Source of the DNA: Priestia abyssalis
GTDB lineage: Bacteria > Bacillota > Bacilli > Bacillales > Bacillaceae_H
Assembly: GCF_002019595.1 (NCBI RefSeq)
Contig: NZ_KV917370.1
Coordinates: forward strand, 1-61,254
Direction: 5' to 3'
Length of the DNA: 61,254 nt
The translations under genes were made by a program, and so were the position numbers. Numbering within the stretch: position 1 is the first letter of the stretch; every line of letters begins with the position of its first letter. Of this stretch, positions 25,217 through 34,387 are shown piece by piece. A model generated the notes under the pieces. The model worked only from the letters and a program-made list of their open reading frames with translations. It was not told where the DNA came from and searched no databases.

Positions 25217-28200
25217 TTGCTAGATGTAAATAACTTTGAGTATATGAAAATTGGTCTTGCTTCACCTGATAAAATCCGCTCTTGGTCTTACGGCGAGGTT
25301 AAGAAGCCTGAAACGATTAACTATCGTACGTTGAAGCCAGAAAAAGATGGATTGTTCTGTGAGCGCATTTTCGGCCCAACAAAAGATTGGGAATGTCATT
25401 GTGGTAAATACAAACGTGTACGTTATAAAGGTGTCGTATGTGACCGTTGCGGCGTGGAAGTGACGCGTGCAAAAGTACGTCGTGAGCGTATGGGGCACAT
25501 CGAGTTAGCTGCACCTGTCTCTCATATTTGGTATTTTAAAGGTATCCCTAGCCGTATGGGGCTTGTCTTAGACATGTCCCCTCGCGCGCTAGAGGAAATT
25601 ATTTATTTTGCATCTTATGTAGTGACAGATACAGGTGATACACCGCTTGAAAAGAAACAGCTGCTTTCTGAAAAAGAATTCCGCGCTTATCGCGAAAAAT
25701 ACGGTCAAACATTCCAAGCTTCCATGGGAGCTGAGGCTGTTAAGAAACTTTTACAGGATATCGATCTTGAAAAAGAAGTAGATATGTTGAAAGAAGAACT
25801 AAAAACAGCTCAAGGACAACGCCGTACTCGTGCAATCAAGCGTTTAGAAGTACTGGAAGCATTCCGTAACTCTGGAAACGAGCCTTCTTGGATGATTCTA
25901 GATGTGTTACCGGTTATTCCTCCTGAACTGCGCCCAATGGTGCAGCTTGACGGCGGACGCTTTGCAACTTCTGATTTGAATGACTTATACCGTCGTGTTA
26001 TCAACCGTAACAATCGATTAAAACGTCTTCTTGACCTTGGCGCACCAAGCATTATCGTTCAAAACGAAAAGCGCATGCTCCAAGAGGCAGTAGATGCTTT
26101 AATTGACAATGGCCGTCGCGGTCGTCCGGTTACAGGTCCTGGTAACCGTCCATTAAAATCACTTTCTCACATGCTGAAAGGTAAACAAGGACGCTTCCGT
26201 CAAAACCTTTTAGGTAAACGCGTTGACTACTCCGGCCGTTCGGTTATCGTTGTAGGTCCGAACTTAAAGATGTACCAATGCGGCTTACCAAAAGAGATGG
26301 CTTTAGAGCTATTTAAACCTTTTGTGATGAAAGAGCTGGTTGAACGTGGTTTAGCACACAACATCAAGAGTGCAAAACGCAAAATTGAACGTGTTCAGCC
26401 CGAAGTGTGGGATGTTCTGGAATCCGTGATTAGAGAACACCCAGTATTACTTAACCGCGCACCAACTCTTCACAGACTAGGTATTCAAGCATTTGAACCT
26501 ACTCTTGTAGAAGGACGCGCAATTCGTTTGCATCCATTAGTATGTACGGCGTATAATGCAGACTTTGATGGAGACCAAATGGCGGTTCACGTACCGCTTT
26601 CTTCAGAAGCGCAAGCAGAAGCGCGTCTTTTAATGCTGGCTGCTCAAAACATCCTGAATCCTAAAGACGGGAAACCGGTTGTTACTCCTTCACAGGATAT
26701 GGTATTAGGTAACTACTACTTAACATTAGAGCGTGAAGGTGCAGTTGGAGAAGGTATGGTCTTCAATGATACAAATGAAGCATTACTCGCATACCAAAAT
26801 GGCTATGTGCATTTACACACACGTGTAGCTGTATATGCAGGATCTCTTAACAACGAAACATTTACTGAAGAACAAAATCAGCAATTATTAGTGACAACAG
26901 TAGGTAAATTAGTCTTTAACGAGATTTTACCGAAGTCGTTCCCATATATTAATGAGCCGACGAAACTGAACCTTGAAGTGAAAACACCTGAAAAATATTT
27001 CGTGGATAAAGGTGCGGATGTAAAAGAGTTCATTAAGAACCAACCAATCATCGACCCGTTCAAGAAGAAAATTTTGGGGAATATCATTGCGGAAGTGTTC
27101 ACACGCTTTAAAATCACAGAAACATCAAAAATGCTTGACCGCATGAAAGACTTAGGATTCAAATATTCTACTAAAGCCGGTATTACCGTTGGTGTAGCTG
27201 ACATCGTGGTTTTAGGAGAGAAAGAAAAAATCCTAAAAGATGCTCAGGTTAAAGTAGATAATGTGTTGAAGCAATTTAGACGTGGTTTGATTACAGAAGA
27301 TGAGCGCTATGATCGTGTTATCGCGATTTGGAGTGCGGCGAAAGATGTTATTCAAGGTAAATTAATGGAATCCCTAGATCCCCGCAACCCGATCTTCATG
27401 ATGAGTGATTCAGGTGCCCGTGGTAACGCATCAAACTTTACTCAGCTTGCAGGTATGCGCGGACTTATGGCCAACCCGGCTGGTCGGATCATCGAATTAC
27501 CAATTAAATCGAGTTTCCGTGAAGGTTTAACGGTATTAGAGTACTTCATCTCTACACATGGTGCGCGTAAAGGACTTGCTGATACAGCCCTTAAAACAGC
27601 TGACTCGGGTTATCTTACACGCCGTCTAGTAGATGTTGCCCAAGATGTTATCATTCGTGAAGACGACTGTGGAACTGACCGCGGCCTTCTTGTAGCCTCA
27701 TTAAAAGATGGTACGGAAATCATTGAACATCTGGAAGAACGTTTAATTGGTCGTTATGCAAGAAAATCAGTTCGAAACCCAGAAACGAACGAAATCATCG
27801 TTGGAGAAAATGACCTGATTACGGAAGATACGGCTAAAGTGATCGTAGATGCTGGAGTGGAAGAGGTATGGCTTCGTTCTGCCTTTACATGTAACACGCG
27901 TCACGGTGTATGTAAAAAATGTTACGGCCGTAACTTGGCAACTGGTGCAGAAGTTGAAGTGGGTGAAGCTGTTGGTATCATCGCTGCCCAATCAATCGGG
28001 GAGCCAGGTACACAGTTAACGATGCGTACATTCCATACTGGTGGAGTTGCTGGAGACGATATTACTCAAGGTTTACCTCGTATCCAAGAATTGTTTGAAG
28101 CACGTAACCCGAAAGGTCAAGCTGTTATTTCTGAAATTGCAGGTACAGTGACGGCTATTAACGAGGGGCGTGATCGTCAGCATGAAATCGTGGTACAAGG

Positions 28201-28810
28201 TGATATTGAGTCCCGTACCTATACAGCTCCTTACAGCGCAAGACTTAAAGTAGCTGAAGGGCAAAAGGTTCTGGGTGGTCAAGAGCTAACAGAAGGTTCA
28301 ATTGATCCGAAGGAATTATTAAAAGTTAAAGATATCACGTCTGTTCAAGAGTACTTGCTGCGTGAAGTACAAAAAGTATACCGTATGCAAGGGGTAGAAA
28401 TTGGTGACAAGCACGTTGAAGTTATGGTACGTCAAATGTTGCGTAAAGTACGTGTGATGGATGCAGGAGATACAGATGTATTACCTGGTTCTCTATTAGA
28501 CATTCACCAATTTACTGATGCCAATGAAAAAGTTTTACTGGAAGGAGGACGTCCTGCTACAGGTCGCCCGGTTCTTCTTGGTATTACAAAAGCATCACTC
28601 GAAACAGATTCCTTCTTGTCAGCAGCGTCCTTCCAGGAAACAACTCGTGTTCTTACGGATGCAGCGATTAAAGGAAAACGCGATGAATTATTAGGTTTGA
28701 AAGAGAATGTTATTATCGGTAAGCTTGTTCCGGCTGGAACAGGTATGAGCCGTTACCGTTCGGCAGATCCGGTGCCTAAACACTCTGAAGAACCTGTAAC
28801 AATCGACTAA
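25217..28810 (+). CDS. rpoC: DNA-directed RNA polymerase subunit beta'
   Basis: Catalytic subunit of RNA polymerase. 1197 aa. The N-terminal zinc finger is CHCGKYKRVRYKGVVCDRC; the active-site magnesium triad is in YNADFDGDQM; the second zinc site lies in FTCNTRHGVCKKCYG, where Arg replaces a residue often Pro in relatives. The bridge and trigger helix region follows GEAVGIIAAQSIGEPGTQLTMRTFH. TTG start nine bases after AGGGAGGTAGG. Confidence 0.97.
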   Translation: MLDVNNFEYMKIGLASPDKIRSWSYGEVKKPETINYRTLKPEKDGLFCERIFGPTKDWECHCGKYKRVRYKGVVCDRCGVEVTRAKVRRERMGHIELAAPVSHIWYFKGIPSRMGLVLDMSPRALEEIIYFASYVVTDTGDTPLEKKQLLSEKEFRAYREKYGQTFQASMGAEAVKKLLQDIDLEKEVDMLKEELKTAQGQRRTRAIKRLEVLEAFRNSGNEPSWMILDVLPVIPPELRPMVQLDGGRFATSDLNDLYRRVINRNNRLKRLLDLGAPSIIVQNEKRMLQEAVDALIDNGRRGRPVTGPGNRPLKSLSHMLKGKQGRFRQNLLGKRVDYSGRSVIVVGPNLKMYQCGLPKEMALELFKPFVMKELVERGLAHNIKSAKRKIERVQPEVWDVLESVIREHPVLLNRAPTLHRLGIQAFEPTLVEGRAIRLHPLVCTAYNADFDGDQMAVHVPLSSEAQAEARLLMLAAQNILNPKDGKPVVTPSQDMVLGNYYLTLEREGAVGEGMVFNDTNEALLAYQNGYVHLHTRVAVYAGSLNNETFTEEQNQQLLVTTVGKLVFNEILPKSFPYINEPTKLNLEVKTPEKYFVDKGADVKEFIKNQPIIDPFKKKILGNIIAEVFTRFKITETSKMLDRMKDLGFKYSTKAGITVGVADIVVLGEKEKILKDAQVKVDNVLKQFRRGLITEDERYDRVIAIWSAAKDVIQGKLMESLDPRNPIFMMSDSGARGNASNFTQLAGMRGLMANPAGRIIELPIKSSFREGLTVLEYFISTHGARKGLADTALKTADSGYLTRRLVDVAQDVIIREDDCGTDRGLLVASLKDGTEIIEHLEERLIGRYARKSVRNPETNEIIVGENDLITEDTAKVIVDAGVEEVWLRSAFTCNTRHGVCKKCYGRNLATGAEVEVGEAVGIIAAQSIGEPGTQLTMRTFHTGGVAGDDITQGLPRIQELFEARNPKGQAVISEIAGTVTAINEGRDRQHEIVVQGDIESRTYTAPYSARLKVAEGQKVLGGQELTEGSIDPKELLKVKDITSVQEYLLREVQKVYRMQGVEIGDKHVEVMVRQMLRKVRVMDAGDTDVLPGSLLDIHQFTDANEKVLLEGGRPATGRPVLLGITKASLETDSFLSAASFQETTRVLTDAAIKGKRDELLGLKENVIIGKLVPAGTGMSRYRSADPVPKHSEEPVTID

Positions 28811-28841
28811 ACCAAGAAATTTTTTCTTTCAGCATTCTTTT

Positions 28842-28887
28842 TGAATGGATGTCACAAAAAATGTTTTTTAATGTTGACATCCATTCA
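28842..28887 (+). repeat. 13-bp perfect inverted repeat overlapping the str operon promoter
   Basis: TGAATGGATGTCA (28842-28854) and TGACATCCATTCA (28875-28887) are exact reverse complements separated by 20 AT-rich bases. The right arm contains the -35 box TTGACA except for its first T. No T run follows, so it is not a standard terminator for rpoC. It could be a protein-binding site or an rpoC 3' hairpin. Confidence 0.8.
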
Positions 28888-28902
28888 GGAGAGTGTTACT
28901 AT
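28874..28902 (+). promoter_or_regulatory. SigA-type promoter of the ybxF-rpsL-rpsG-fusA-tuf operon
   Basis: Perfect TTGACA (28874-28879), 17 bp, TACTAT (28897-28902). It lies 45 bases before ybxF. Confidence 0.8.
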
Positions 28903-28946
28903 TACAAAGGTGCTCCTATAAGCCACCTGTTACTTTGGAGGATATC

Positions 28947-29195
28947 ATGTCTTATGAAAAAGTATCACAGGCTAAAGAAGTGATTGTAGGAACAAAGCAA
29001 ACAGTCAAGGCTCTTAAAAATGGAAGAGTAAAAGAAGTGTTTGTAGCAAAGGACGCGAACCTTGAGATTATTCAAAAAGTGATCCAGGCAGCTACCGAAC
29101 TTCAAACTCCGATTTGTTATGTAGACTCTATGAAAAAGCTTGGCAAAGCTTGTAATATAGAAGTTGGAGCTTCTGCTGTTGCAATAATTAGTTAA
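28947..29195 (+). CDS. ybxF: L7Ae-family kink-turn RNA-binding protein (YbxF)
   Basis: Small (82 aa) ribosome-associated K-turn-binding protein. Conserved L7Ae features are GTKQTVKALKNGRVKEVFVAKDA and SMKKLGKACNIEVGASAVAII. The frame opens at 28893, but TTGGAGGATATC before the ATG at 28947 sets the start. It is first gene of the str operon, the usual place in Bacillus. Confidence 0.93.
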   Translation: MSYEKVSQAKEVIVGTKQTVKALKNGRVKEVFVAKDANLEIIQKVIQAATELQTPICYVDSMKKLGKACNIEVGASAVAIIS

Positions 29196-29248
29196 CATGT
29201 TTTTGAACTGTATTAGTTTCAAAAACTTTGTTTTTTGTGAAAAAATGA

Positions 29249-29266
29249 ACCACCTGGGTATGTGGT
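29249..29266 (+). other. Small hairpin before rpsL
   Basis: ACCAC and GTGGT arms enclose CTGGGTAT in the leader of rpsL, followed by an A-rich stretch and the ribosome binding site. The function is unknown; a translational control role is only a possibility. Confidence 0.35.
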
Positions 29267-29295
29267 CTTAAAAAAGTGTGAAGGGAGGAACAGAA

Positions 29296-29718
29296 ATGCC
29301 TACTATTAACCAATTAGTGCGCAAGGGTCGCGAAAGTAAAGTAGAAAAATCAAAATCTCCTGCGTTAAACAAAGGTTACAACAGCTTCAAAAAAGCACAA
29401 ACTAACGTAATGTCTCCACAAAAGCGTGGTGTTTGTACGCGTGTGGGTACTATGACACCTAAGAAGCCGAACTCAGCGCTTCGTAAATATGCTCGTGTAC
29501 GCTTAACTAACGGTATTGAGGTAACAGCTTACATCCCTGGTATCGGTCATAATTTACAAGAACACAGCGTAGTATTAATTCGCGGTGGACGTGTAAAAGA
29601 CTTACCTGGGGTACGTTACCACATCGTTCGCGGTGCGCTTGACACAGCAGGTGTTAACAACCGTATGCAAGGCCGTTCTAAATATGGTACTAAGAGACCT
29701 AAAGCACCGAAAAAATAA
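29296..29718 (+). CDS. rpsL: 30S ribosomal protein S12
   Basis: Decoding-centre protein of the small subunit. 140 aa; the conserved loop TPKKPNSALRKYARVRL and the second loop GIGHNLQEHSVVLIRGGRVKDLPGVRYH show the usual streptomycin-sensitive-type residues. The GTG at 29278 is inside the leader; AAGGGAGGAAC directs the ATG at 29296, giving MPTINQLVRKGR. Confidence 0.97.
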   Translation: MPTINQLVRKGRESKVEKSKSPALNKGYNSFKKAQTNVMSPQKRGVCTRVGTMTPKKPNSALRKYARVRLTNGIEVTAYIPGIGHNLQEHSVVLIRGGRVKDLPGVRYHIVRGALDTAGVNNRMQGRSKYGTKRPKAPKK

Positions 29719-29760
29719 TAAAAGCAAAATATAATATGCAATACGAAAGGAGGAAATCAA

Positions 29761-30231
29761 ATGCCACGTAAAGGACCTGTTGCAAAGCGTGACGTTTTAC
29801 CGGATCCGATTTACAATTCTAAACTTGTAAGCCGTCTTATCAATAAAATGATGATTGATGGTAAGAGAGGTAAAGCTCAAGAAATTCTTTATAATGCATT
29901 CGATATCGTTAAAGACCGTACTGGTAAAGAGCCAATGGAAGTATTCGAACAAGCTCTTAAAAACATTATGCCTGTATTAGAAGTTAGAGCACGTCGTGTA
30001 GGTGGTTCTAACTATCAAGTACCTGTAGAAGTTCGTCCAGAGCGTCGTACTACTCTTGGTCTTCGTTGGTTAGTAAACTATACTCGCCTTCGCGGTGAAA
30101 AGACGATGGAAGAGCGTTTAGCGAACGAGATTTTAGACGCAGCTAACAACTCTGGTGCTTCAGTTAAAAAACGTGAAGACACACATAAAATGGCAGAAGC
30201 AAACAAAGCGTTTGCTCACTACCGTTGGTAA
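29761..30231 (+). CDS. rpsG: 30S ribosomal protein S7
   Basis: Head assembly protein binding the 3' domain of 16S rRNA near the E site. 156 aa, full length, from MPRKGPVAKRDVLPDP to KAFAHYRW. AAAGGAGGAAAT precedes the ATG. Second ribosomal gene of the str operon; S7 is the autoregulator of this operon in some bacteria. Confidence 0.97.
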   Translation: MPRKGPVAKRDVLPDPIYNSKLVSRLINKMMIDGKRGKAQEILYNAFDIVKDRTGKEPMEVFEQALKNIMPVLEVRARRVGGSNYQVPVEVRPERRTTLGLRWLVNYTRLRGEKTMEERLANEILDAANNSGASVKKREDTHKMAEANKAFAHYRW

Positions 30232-30246
30232 TATAATATATTATTT

Positions 30247-30279
30247 AGAGCTGTTAGGATATTTATGCTTAACAGCTCT
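30247..30279 (+). other. Perfect hairpin between rpsG and fusA
   Basis: AGAGCTGTTA (30247-30256) and TAACAGCTCT (30270-30279) are exact complements with a 13-nt loop. The bases after it are A-rich, so it is not a terminator. It may mark mRNA processing or a protein-binding site. Confidence 0.6.
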
Positions 30280-30326
30280 GAAAATAAAACTAACCTAATA
30301 CTTAACAATGGAAGGAGAAAGACCCC

Positions 30327-32405
30327 ATGGCTAGAGAGTTCTCCTTAGCAAACACTCGTAATATTGGGATCATGGCTCATATTGATGCTGGTAAAACAAC
30401 AACAACTGAGCGTATCCTTTACTACACTGGCCGTATCCACAAAATTGGTGAAACTCATGAAGGAGCTTCACAAATGGACTGGATGGAGCAAGAGCAAGAG
30501 CGTGGTATTACAATCACGTCTGCTGCGACAACTGCTCAATGGAAAGGCCACCGCGTTAACATCATCGATACACCGGGACACGTAGACTTCACAGTAGAAG
30601 TTGAACGTTCTTTACGTGTACTTGATGGTGCTGTTGCTGTGCTTGATGCACAATCAGGTGTAGAACCGCAAACTGAAACGGTTTGGCGTCAAGCAACAAC
30701 TTACGGGGTTCCACGTGTCGTGTTTGTTAATAAAATGGACAAAATCGGCGCGGATTTCTTGTACTCTGTAAAAACAATTCACGATCGTTTAGGGGCAAAT
30801 GCTCATCCAATACAATTACCTATTGGTGCTGAAGATCAATTCGAAGCTATCATCGATTTAATTGAAATGAAAGCTGTTTTCTACGGCAACGACTTGGGTA
30901 CTGATATTGAAGTTCGTGACATTCCAGAAGAGCATCAAGAAATTGCAGAAGAATACCGTGCAAAATTAGTTGAAGCTGCAGCTGAACTTGATGAAGAATT
31001 GATGATGAAGTATCTTGAAGAGGGAGAGCTTACAACTGATGAGTTGAAAGCTGCTATCCGTCAAGGTACAATCAACGTTGAATTCTTCCCGGTTATTTGT
31101 GGTTCAGCATTCAAAAACAAAGGCGTTCAGCTTATGTTAGATGCTGTAATCGACTATTTACCTGCACCGGTTGATGTTCCTGCAATCAAAGGTACTACAC
31201 CGGATACAGAGGAAGAAGTAACTCGTGAATCTAGCGATGAGGCTCCGTTCTCAGCTTTAGCATTCAAGGTTATGACAGATCCTTATGTTGGGAAATTAAC
31301 ATTCTTCCGTGTGTACTCTGGTGTATTAAACTCTGGATCATACGTGCAAAACTCTACAAAAGGTAAGCGTGAGCGTGTAGGTCGTATCCTGCAAATGCAT
31401 GCTAACTCTCGTGAAGAGATTTCACAAGTGTATGCAGGGGATATCGCTGCAGCTGTAGGTCTAAAAGATACTACAACTGGTGATACTCTATGTGACGAGA
31501 AGAGCCTTGTTATCTTAGAGTCAATGGAATTCCCAGAGCCTGTTATCTCATTATCTGTTGAGCCTAAATCAAAAGCTGACCAAGATAAGATGACAACGGC
31601 TTTACAAAAGCTTCAAGAAGAAGACCCGACTTTCCGTGCGGAAACAAACCAAGAGACTGGACAAATTATCATCTCTGGTATGGGTGAGCTTCACCTTGAT
31701 ATTCTCGTTGACCGCATGCGTCGCGAATTCAAAGTAGAAGCAAACGTTGGTGCTCCTCAGGTAGCGTACCGTGAAACATTCCGTACTTCAGCTGAAGTTG
31801 AAGGTAAATTCGCTCGCCAATCTGGTGGTCGCGGTCAATACGGTCACGTATGGATCGAGTTCTCACCAAATGAAGAGGGTAAAGGATTTGAATTTGAGAA
31901 CGGTATCGTAGGTGGAACAGTACCTCGCGAATACATTCCTGCAGTTCAAGCTGGTCTTGAAGATGCAATGGGTAACGGTGTATTAGCAGGGTATCCGTTA
32001 ATCGACGTTAAAGCTCGCTTATTCGATGGTTCTTACCATGATGTAGACTCCAGTGAAATGGCGTTTAAAATTGCTGCGTCTATGGCTCTTAAAAATGCTG
32101 CGAAAAAATGTAACCCAGTCATTCTTGAGCCAATGATGAAAGTGGAAGTAGTTATTCCGGATGAGTACTTAGGTGACATCATGGGTGACATCACTTCTCG
32201 TCGTGGACGTGTAGAAGGTATGGAAGCACGCGGTAACGCTCAAGTTGTACGTGCATTCGTTCCACTTTCTGAAATGTTCGGTTACGCAACTGCATTACGT
32301 TCAAACACGCAAGGCCGTGGAACATATTCTATGCACTTCGATCATTATGAAGAAGTACCGAAATCTATTTCAGAAGAAATTATCAAAAAAAATAAGGGTG
32401 AATAA
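30327..32405 (+). CDS. fusA: Translation elongation factor G
   Basis: GTPase that drives translocation on the ribosome. 692 aa in five domains. The G motifs are visible: G1 AHIDAGKTTT, G3 DTPGHVD, G4 NKMD. Domains III-V follow, with the conserved GMGELHLDI and RGQYGHV stretches. GGAAGGAGAAAG precedes the ATG. A 123-bp gap separates it from tuf. Confidence 0.97.
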   Translation: MAREFSLANTRNIGIMAHIDAGKTTTTERILYYTGRIHKIGETHEGASQMDWMEQEQERGITITSAATTAQWKGHRVNIIDTPGHVDFTVEVERSLRVLDGAVAVLDAQSGVEPQTETVWRQATTYGVPRVVFVNKMDKIGADFLYSVKTIHDRLGANAHPIQLPIGAEDQFEAIIDLIEMKAVFYGNDLGTDIEVRDIPEEHQEIAEEYRAKLVEAAAELDEELMMKYLEEGELTTDELKAAIRQGTINVEFFPVICGSAFKNKGVQLMLDAVIDYLPAPVDVPAIKGTTPDTEEEVTRESSDEAPFSALAFKVMTDPYVGKLTFFRVYSGVLNSGSYVQNSTKGKRERVGRILQMHANSREEISQVYAGDIAAAVGLKDTTTGDTLCDEKSLVILESMEFPEPVISLSVEPKSKADQDKMTTALQKLQEEDPTFRAETNQETGQIIISGMGELHLDILVDRMRREFKVEANVGAPQVAYRETFRTSAEVEGKFARQSGGRGQYGHVWIEFSPNEEGKGFEFENGIVGGTVPREYIPAVQAGLEDAMGNGVLAGYPLIDVKARLFDGSYHDVDSSEMAFKIAASMALKNAAKKCNPVILEPMMKVEVVIPDEYLGDIMGDITSRRGRVEGMEARGNAQVVRAFVPLSEMFGYATALRSNTQGRGTYSMHFDHYEEVPKSISEEIIKKNKGE

Positions 32406-32528
32406 TTGATTTTCATCTTTTATTGAAGTATAACTACTTATGTAAGTTGTGAAAATGACATCGTTTCGCTTTCGCAGCATCATAATACATTCATTATACT
32501 AACTTGAAAAATTAAGGAGGATTTTCGG

Positions 32529-33719
32529 ATGGGTAAAGAAAAATTCGACCGTTCAAAAACACATGCTAATATCGGCACAATTGGTCACGTTGACCATGGT
32601 AAAACTACATTAACAGCTGCTATCACTACTGTACTTGCTAAGCGCAGTGGTAAAGGTGCAGCTATGGCTTATGATATGATCGACGCTGCTCCAGAAGAGC
32701 GTGAGCGCGGTATCACAATCTCAACTGCACACGTTGAGTATGAAACTGAAAATCGTCACTATGCACACGTTGACTGCCCAGGACATGCTGACTATGTTAA
32801 AAACATGATCACTGGTGCTGCTCAAATGGACGGCGGTATCTTAGTAGTATCTGCTGCTGATGGCCCAATGCCACAAACTCGTGAGCACATTCTTTTATCT
32901 CGTCAAGTAGGTGTTCCTTACCTTGTTGTATTCTTAAACAAATGTGACATGGTAGATGACGAAGAGTTACTAGAATTAGTAGAAATGGAAGTTCGTGACT
33001 TACTTTCAGAATATGATTTCCCTGGTGACGATGTACCAGTAATCAAAGGTTCTGCTCTTAAAGCTCTTGAAGGCGAAGCAGAGTGGGAAGAAAAAATCGT
33101 TGAACTTATGGCTGCTGTAGATGACTACATCCCAACTCCAGCTCGTGATACTGAAAAACCATTCATGATGCCTGTTGAGGACGTATTCTCAATCACTGGT
33201 CGTGGTACAGTTGCTACTGGTCGTGTTGAGCGTGGTGTAGTTAAAGTTGGTGACGTAATCGAAATCATCGGTTTAACTGAAGAGCCAAAATCAACTACAG
33301 TAACAGGTGTTGAAATGTTCCGTAAGCTTCTTGATTATGCAGAAGCTGGAGATAACATCGGTGCATTACTTCGCGGTGTAGCTCGTGAAGACATCCAACG
33401 TGGACAAGTACTTGCTAAACCAGGTACAATCACTCCACATACAAAGTTCAAAGCTGAAGTTTATGTTCTTTCTAAAGAAGAAGGTGGACGTCACACTCCA
33501 TTCTTCACAAACTACCGTCCTCAGTTCTACTTCCGTACAACTGATGTAACAGGTATTTGCCAACTTCCAGAAGGCGTAGAAATGGTTATGCCTGGAGACA
33601 ACATCGAAATGACAGTTGAACTTATCGCTCCTATCGCAATTGAAGAAGGTACTAAATTCTCAATCCGTGAAGGCGGCCGTACAGTAGGCGCTGGCGTAGT
33701 AGCAACTATCCAAGAGTAA
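32529..33719 (+). CDS. tuf: Translation elongation factor Tu
   Basis: GTPase that delivers aminoacyl-tRNA. 396 aa with G motifs GHVDHGKTT, DCPGHADY and NKCD, then the two beta-barrel domains. TTAAGGAGGATTT precedes the ATG. Codon use is strongly biased, as expected for the most abundant protein. An own promoter in the fusA-tuf gap is not evident by eye. A strong terminator follows. Confidence 0.98.
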   Translation: MGKEKFDRSKTHANIGTIGHVDHGKTTLTAAITTVLAKRSGKGAAMAYDMIDAAPEERERGITISTAHVEYETENRHYAHVDCPGHADYVKNMITGAAQMDGGILVVSAADGPMPQTREHILLSRQVGVPYLVVFLNKCDMVDDEELLELVEMEVRDLLSEYDFPGDDVPVIKGSALKALEGEAEWEEKIVELMAAVDDYIPTPARDTEKPFMMPVEDVFSITGRGTVATGRVERGVVKVGDVIEIIGLTEEPKSTTVTGVEMFRKLLDYAEAGDNIGALLRGVAREDIQRGQVLAKPGTITPHTKFKAEVYVLSKEEGGRHTPFFTNYRPQFYFRTTDVTGICQLPEGVEMVMPGDNIEMTVELIAPIAIEEGTKFSIREGGRTVGAGVVATIQE

Positions 33720-33729
33720 TCTAGGATAT

Positions 33730-33763
33730 AAAAAAGAGCGGGATCAAATCCTGCTCTTTTTTT
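33730..33763 (+). terminator. Intrinsic terminator after tuf
   Basis: A 14-bp stem (AAAAAGAGCGGGAT with ATCCTGCTCTTTTT, one G-T pair, loop CAA) runs into TTTTTTT. It closes the str operon. Confidence 0.93.
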
Positions 33764-33813
33764 GTTATTTATACATGAAAGAATTAGTAAAAACATTCCA
33801 TTTAGATATTTCC

Positions 33814-33842
33814 TTGCAAAATACATAGAACTTATATATAAT
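33814..33842 (+). promoter_or_regulatory. S10 operon promoter P1
   Basis: TTGCAA (33814-33819), 17 bp, perfect TATAAT (33837-33842). First of two tandem promoters between tuf and rpsJ. Confidence 0.65.
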
Positions 33843-33880
33843 GTAAAAAGTGCGCAACATTAATAAATTAAAAATTAGTG

Positions 33881-33909
33881 TTGCATTGCGAGCCCATTTT
33901 TAGTATAAT
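33881..33909 (+). promoter_or_regulatory. S10 operon promoter P2
   Basis: TTGCAT (33881-33886), 17 bp, perfect TATAAT (33904-33909), exactly 67 bp downstream of P1. The -35 is covered by the right arm of an inverted repeat (GCAACATTAAT 33854-33864, ATTAGTGTTGC 33874-33884). Confidence 0.75.
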
Positions 33910-33929
33910 AAAAATGTTGGTCTTTGACT

Positions 33930-34012
33930 GCGATGATATGGAAGGTTGCTGACACACCCGGCCGCTTTGCCATGGCGAGTGTGAGGAAATTTCCATGGAG
34001 AATGTCTATTAG
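33930..34012 (+). ncRNA. S10 (rpsJ) leader RNA
   Basis: The stretch from GATATGGAAGGTTGCTGACAC to TTTCCATGGAG folds as an outer ATGGAA/TTCCAT stem with an inner CACAC/GTGTG stem and a GC-rich tip (GGCCGCTTTGCCATGGC). I recognise it as conserved before rpsJ in bacilli. Although the reading frame of rpsJ is open through it, the structure and ribosome binding site show it is untranslated. The controlling factor is not visible. Confidence 0.65.
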
Positions 34013-34040
34013 AGAAATAGGCGATAAAGGAGGGAAAATA

Positions 34041-34349
34041 ATGGCAAAAGAAAAAATTCGCATCCGATTAAAAGCGTATGATCACAGAATCCTTGATCAA
34101 TCTGCTGAGAAAATTGTTGAAACTGCAAAACGCTCAGGTGCTGCGGTATCTGGTCCAATCCCATTACCGACTGAGAAGTCAGTTTACACGATCTTACGTG
34201 CGGTTCATAAATATAAAGATTCTCGTGAGCAATTCGAAATGCGCACTCATAAACGTTTAATCGATATTGTGAATCCAACTCCACAAACAGTTGATTCATT
34301 AATGCGTTTAGACTTACCGTCTGGTGTAGATATCGAAATTAAACTTTAA
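34041..34349 (+). CDS. rpsJ: 30S ribosomal protein S10
   Basis: Small-subunit head protein, also the NusE partner of NusB in rRNA antitermination. 102 aa. The open frame extends to 33924, but AAAGGAGGG before the ATG at 34041 and the family start MAKEKIRIRLKAYDHR decide the start. First gene of the long S10-spc-alpha cluster. Confidence 0.97.
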   Translation: MAKEKIRIRLKAYDHRILDQSAEKIVETAKRSGAAVSGPIPLPTEKSVYTILRAVHKYKDSREQFEMRTHKRLIDIVNPTPQTVDSLMRLDLPSGVDIEIKL

Positions 34350-34387
34350 TTTAAATAAAAAGCAAACAATTTTAGGAGGTGTGACTA

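Noticed and set aside
21587..29718. Rifampicin or streptomycin resistance mutations in rpoB or rpsL
   Set aside because: The rifampicin-binding region and the S12 decoding loops have the common sensitive-type residues.
32406..32528. Separate promoter for tuf
   Set aside because: A TATACT is present at 32495-32500 but no acceptable -35 at 16-18 bp, so I do not call it.
33924..34040. 39-residue N-terminal extension of S10
   Set aside because: It runs through a conserved hairpin leader; the ribosome binding site and family start are at 34041.
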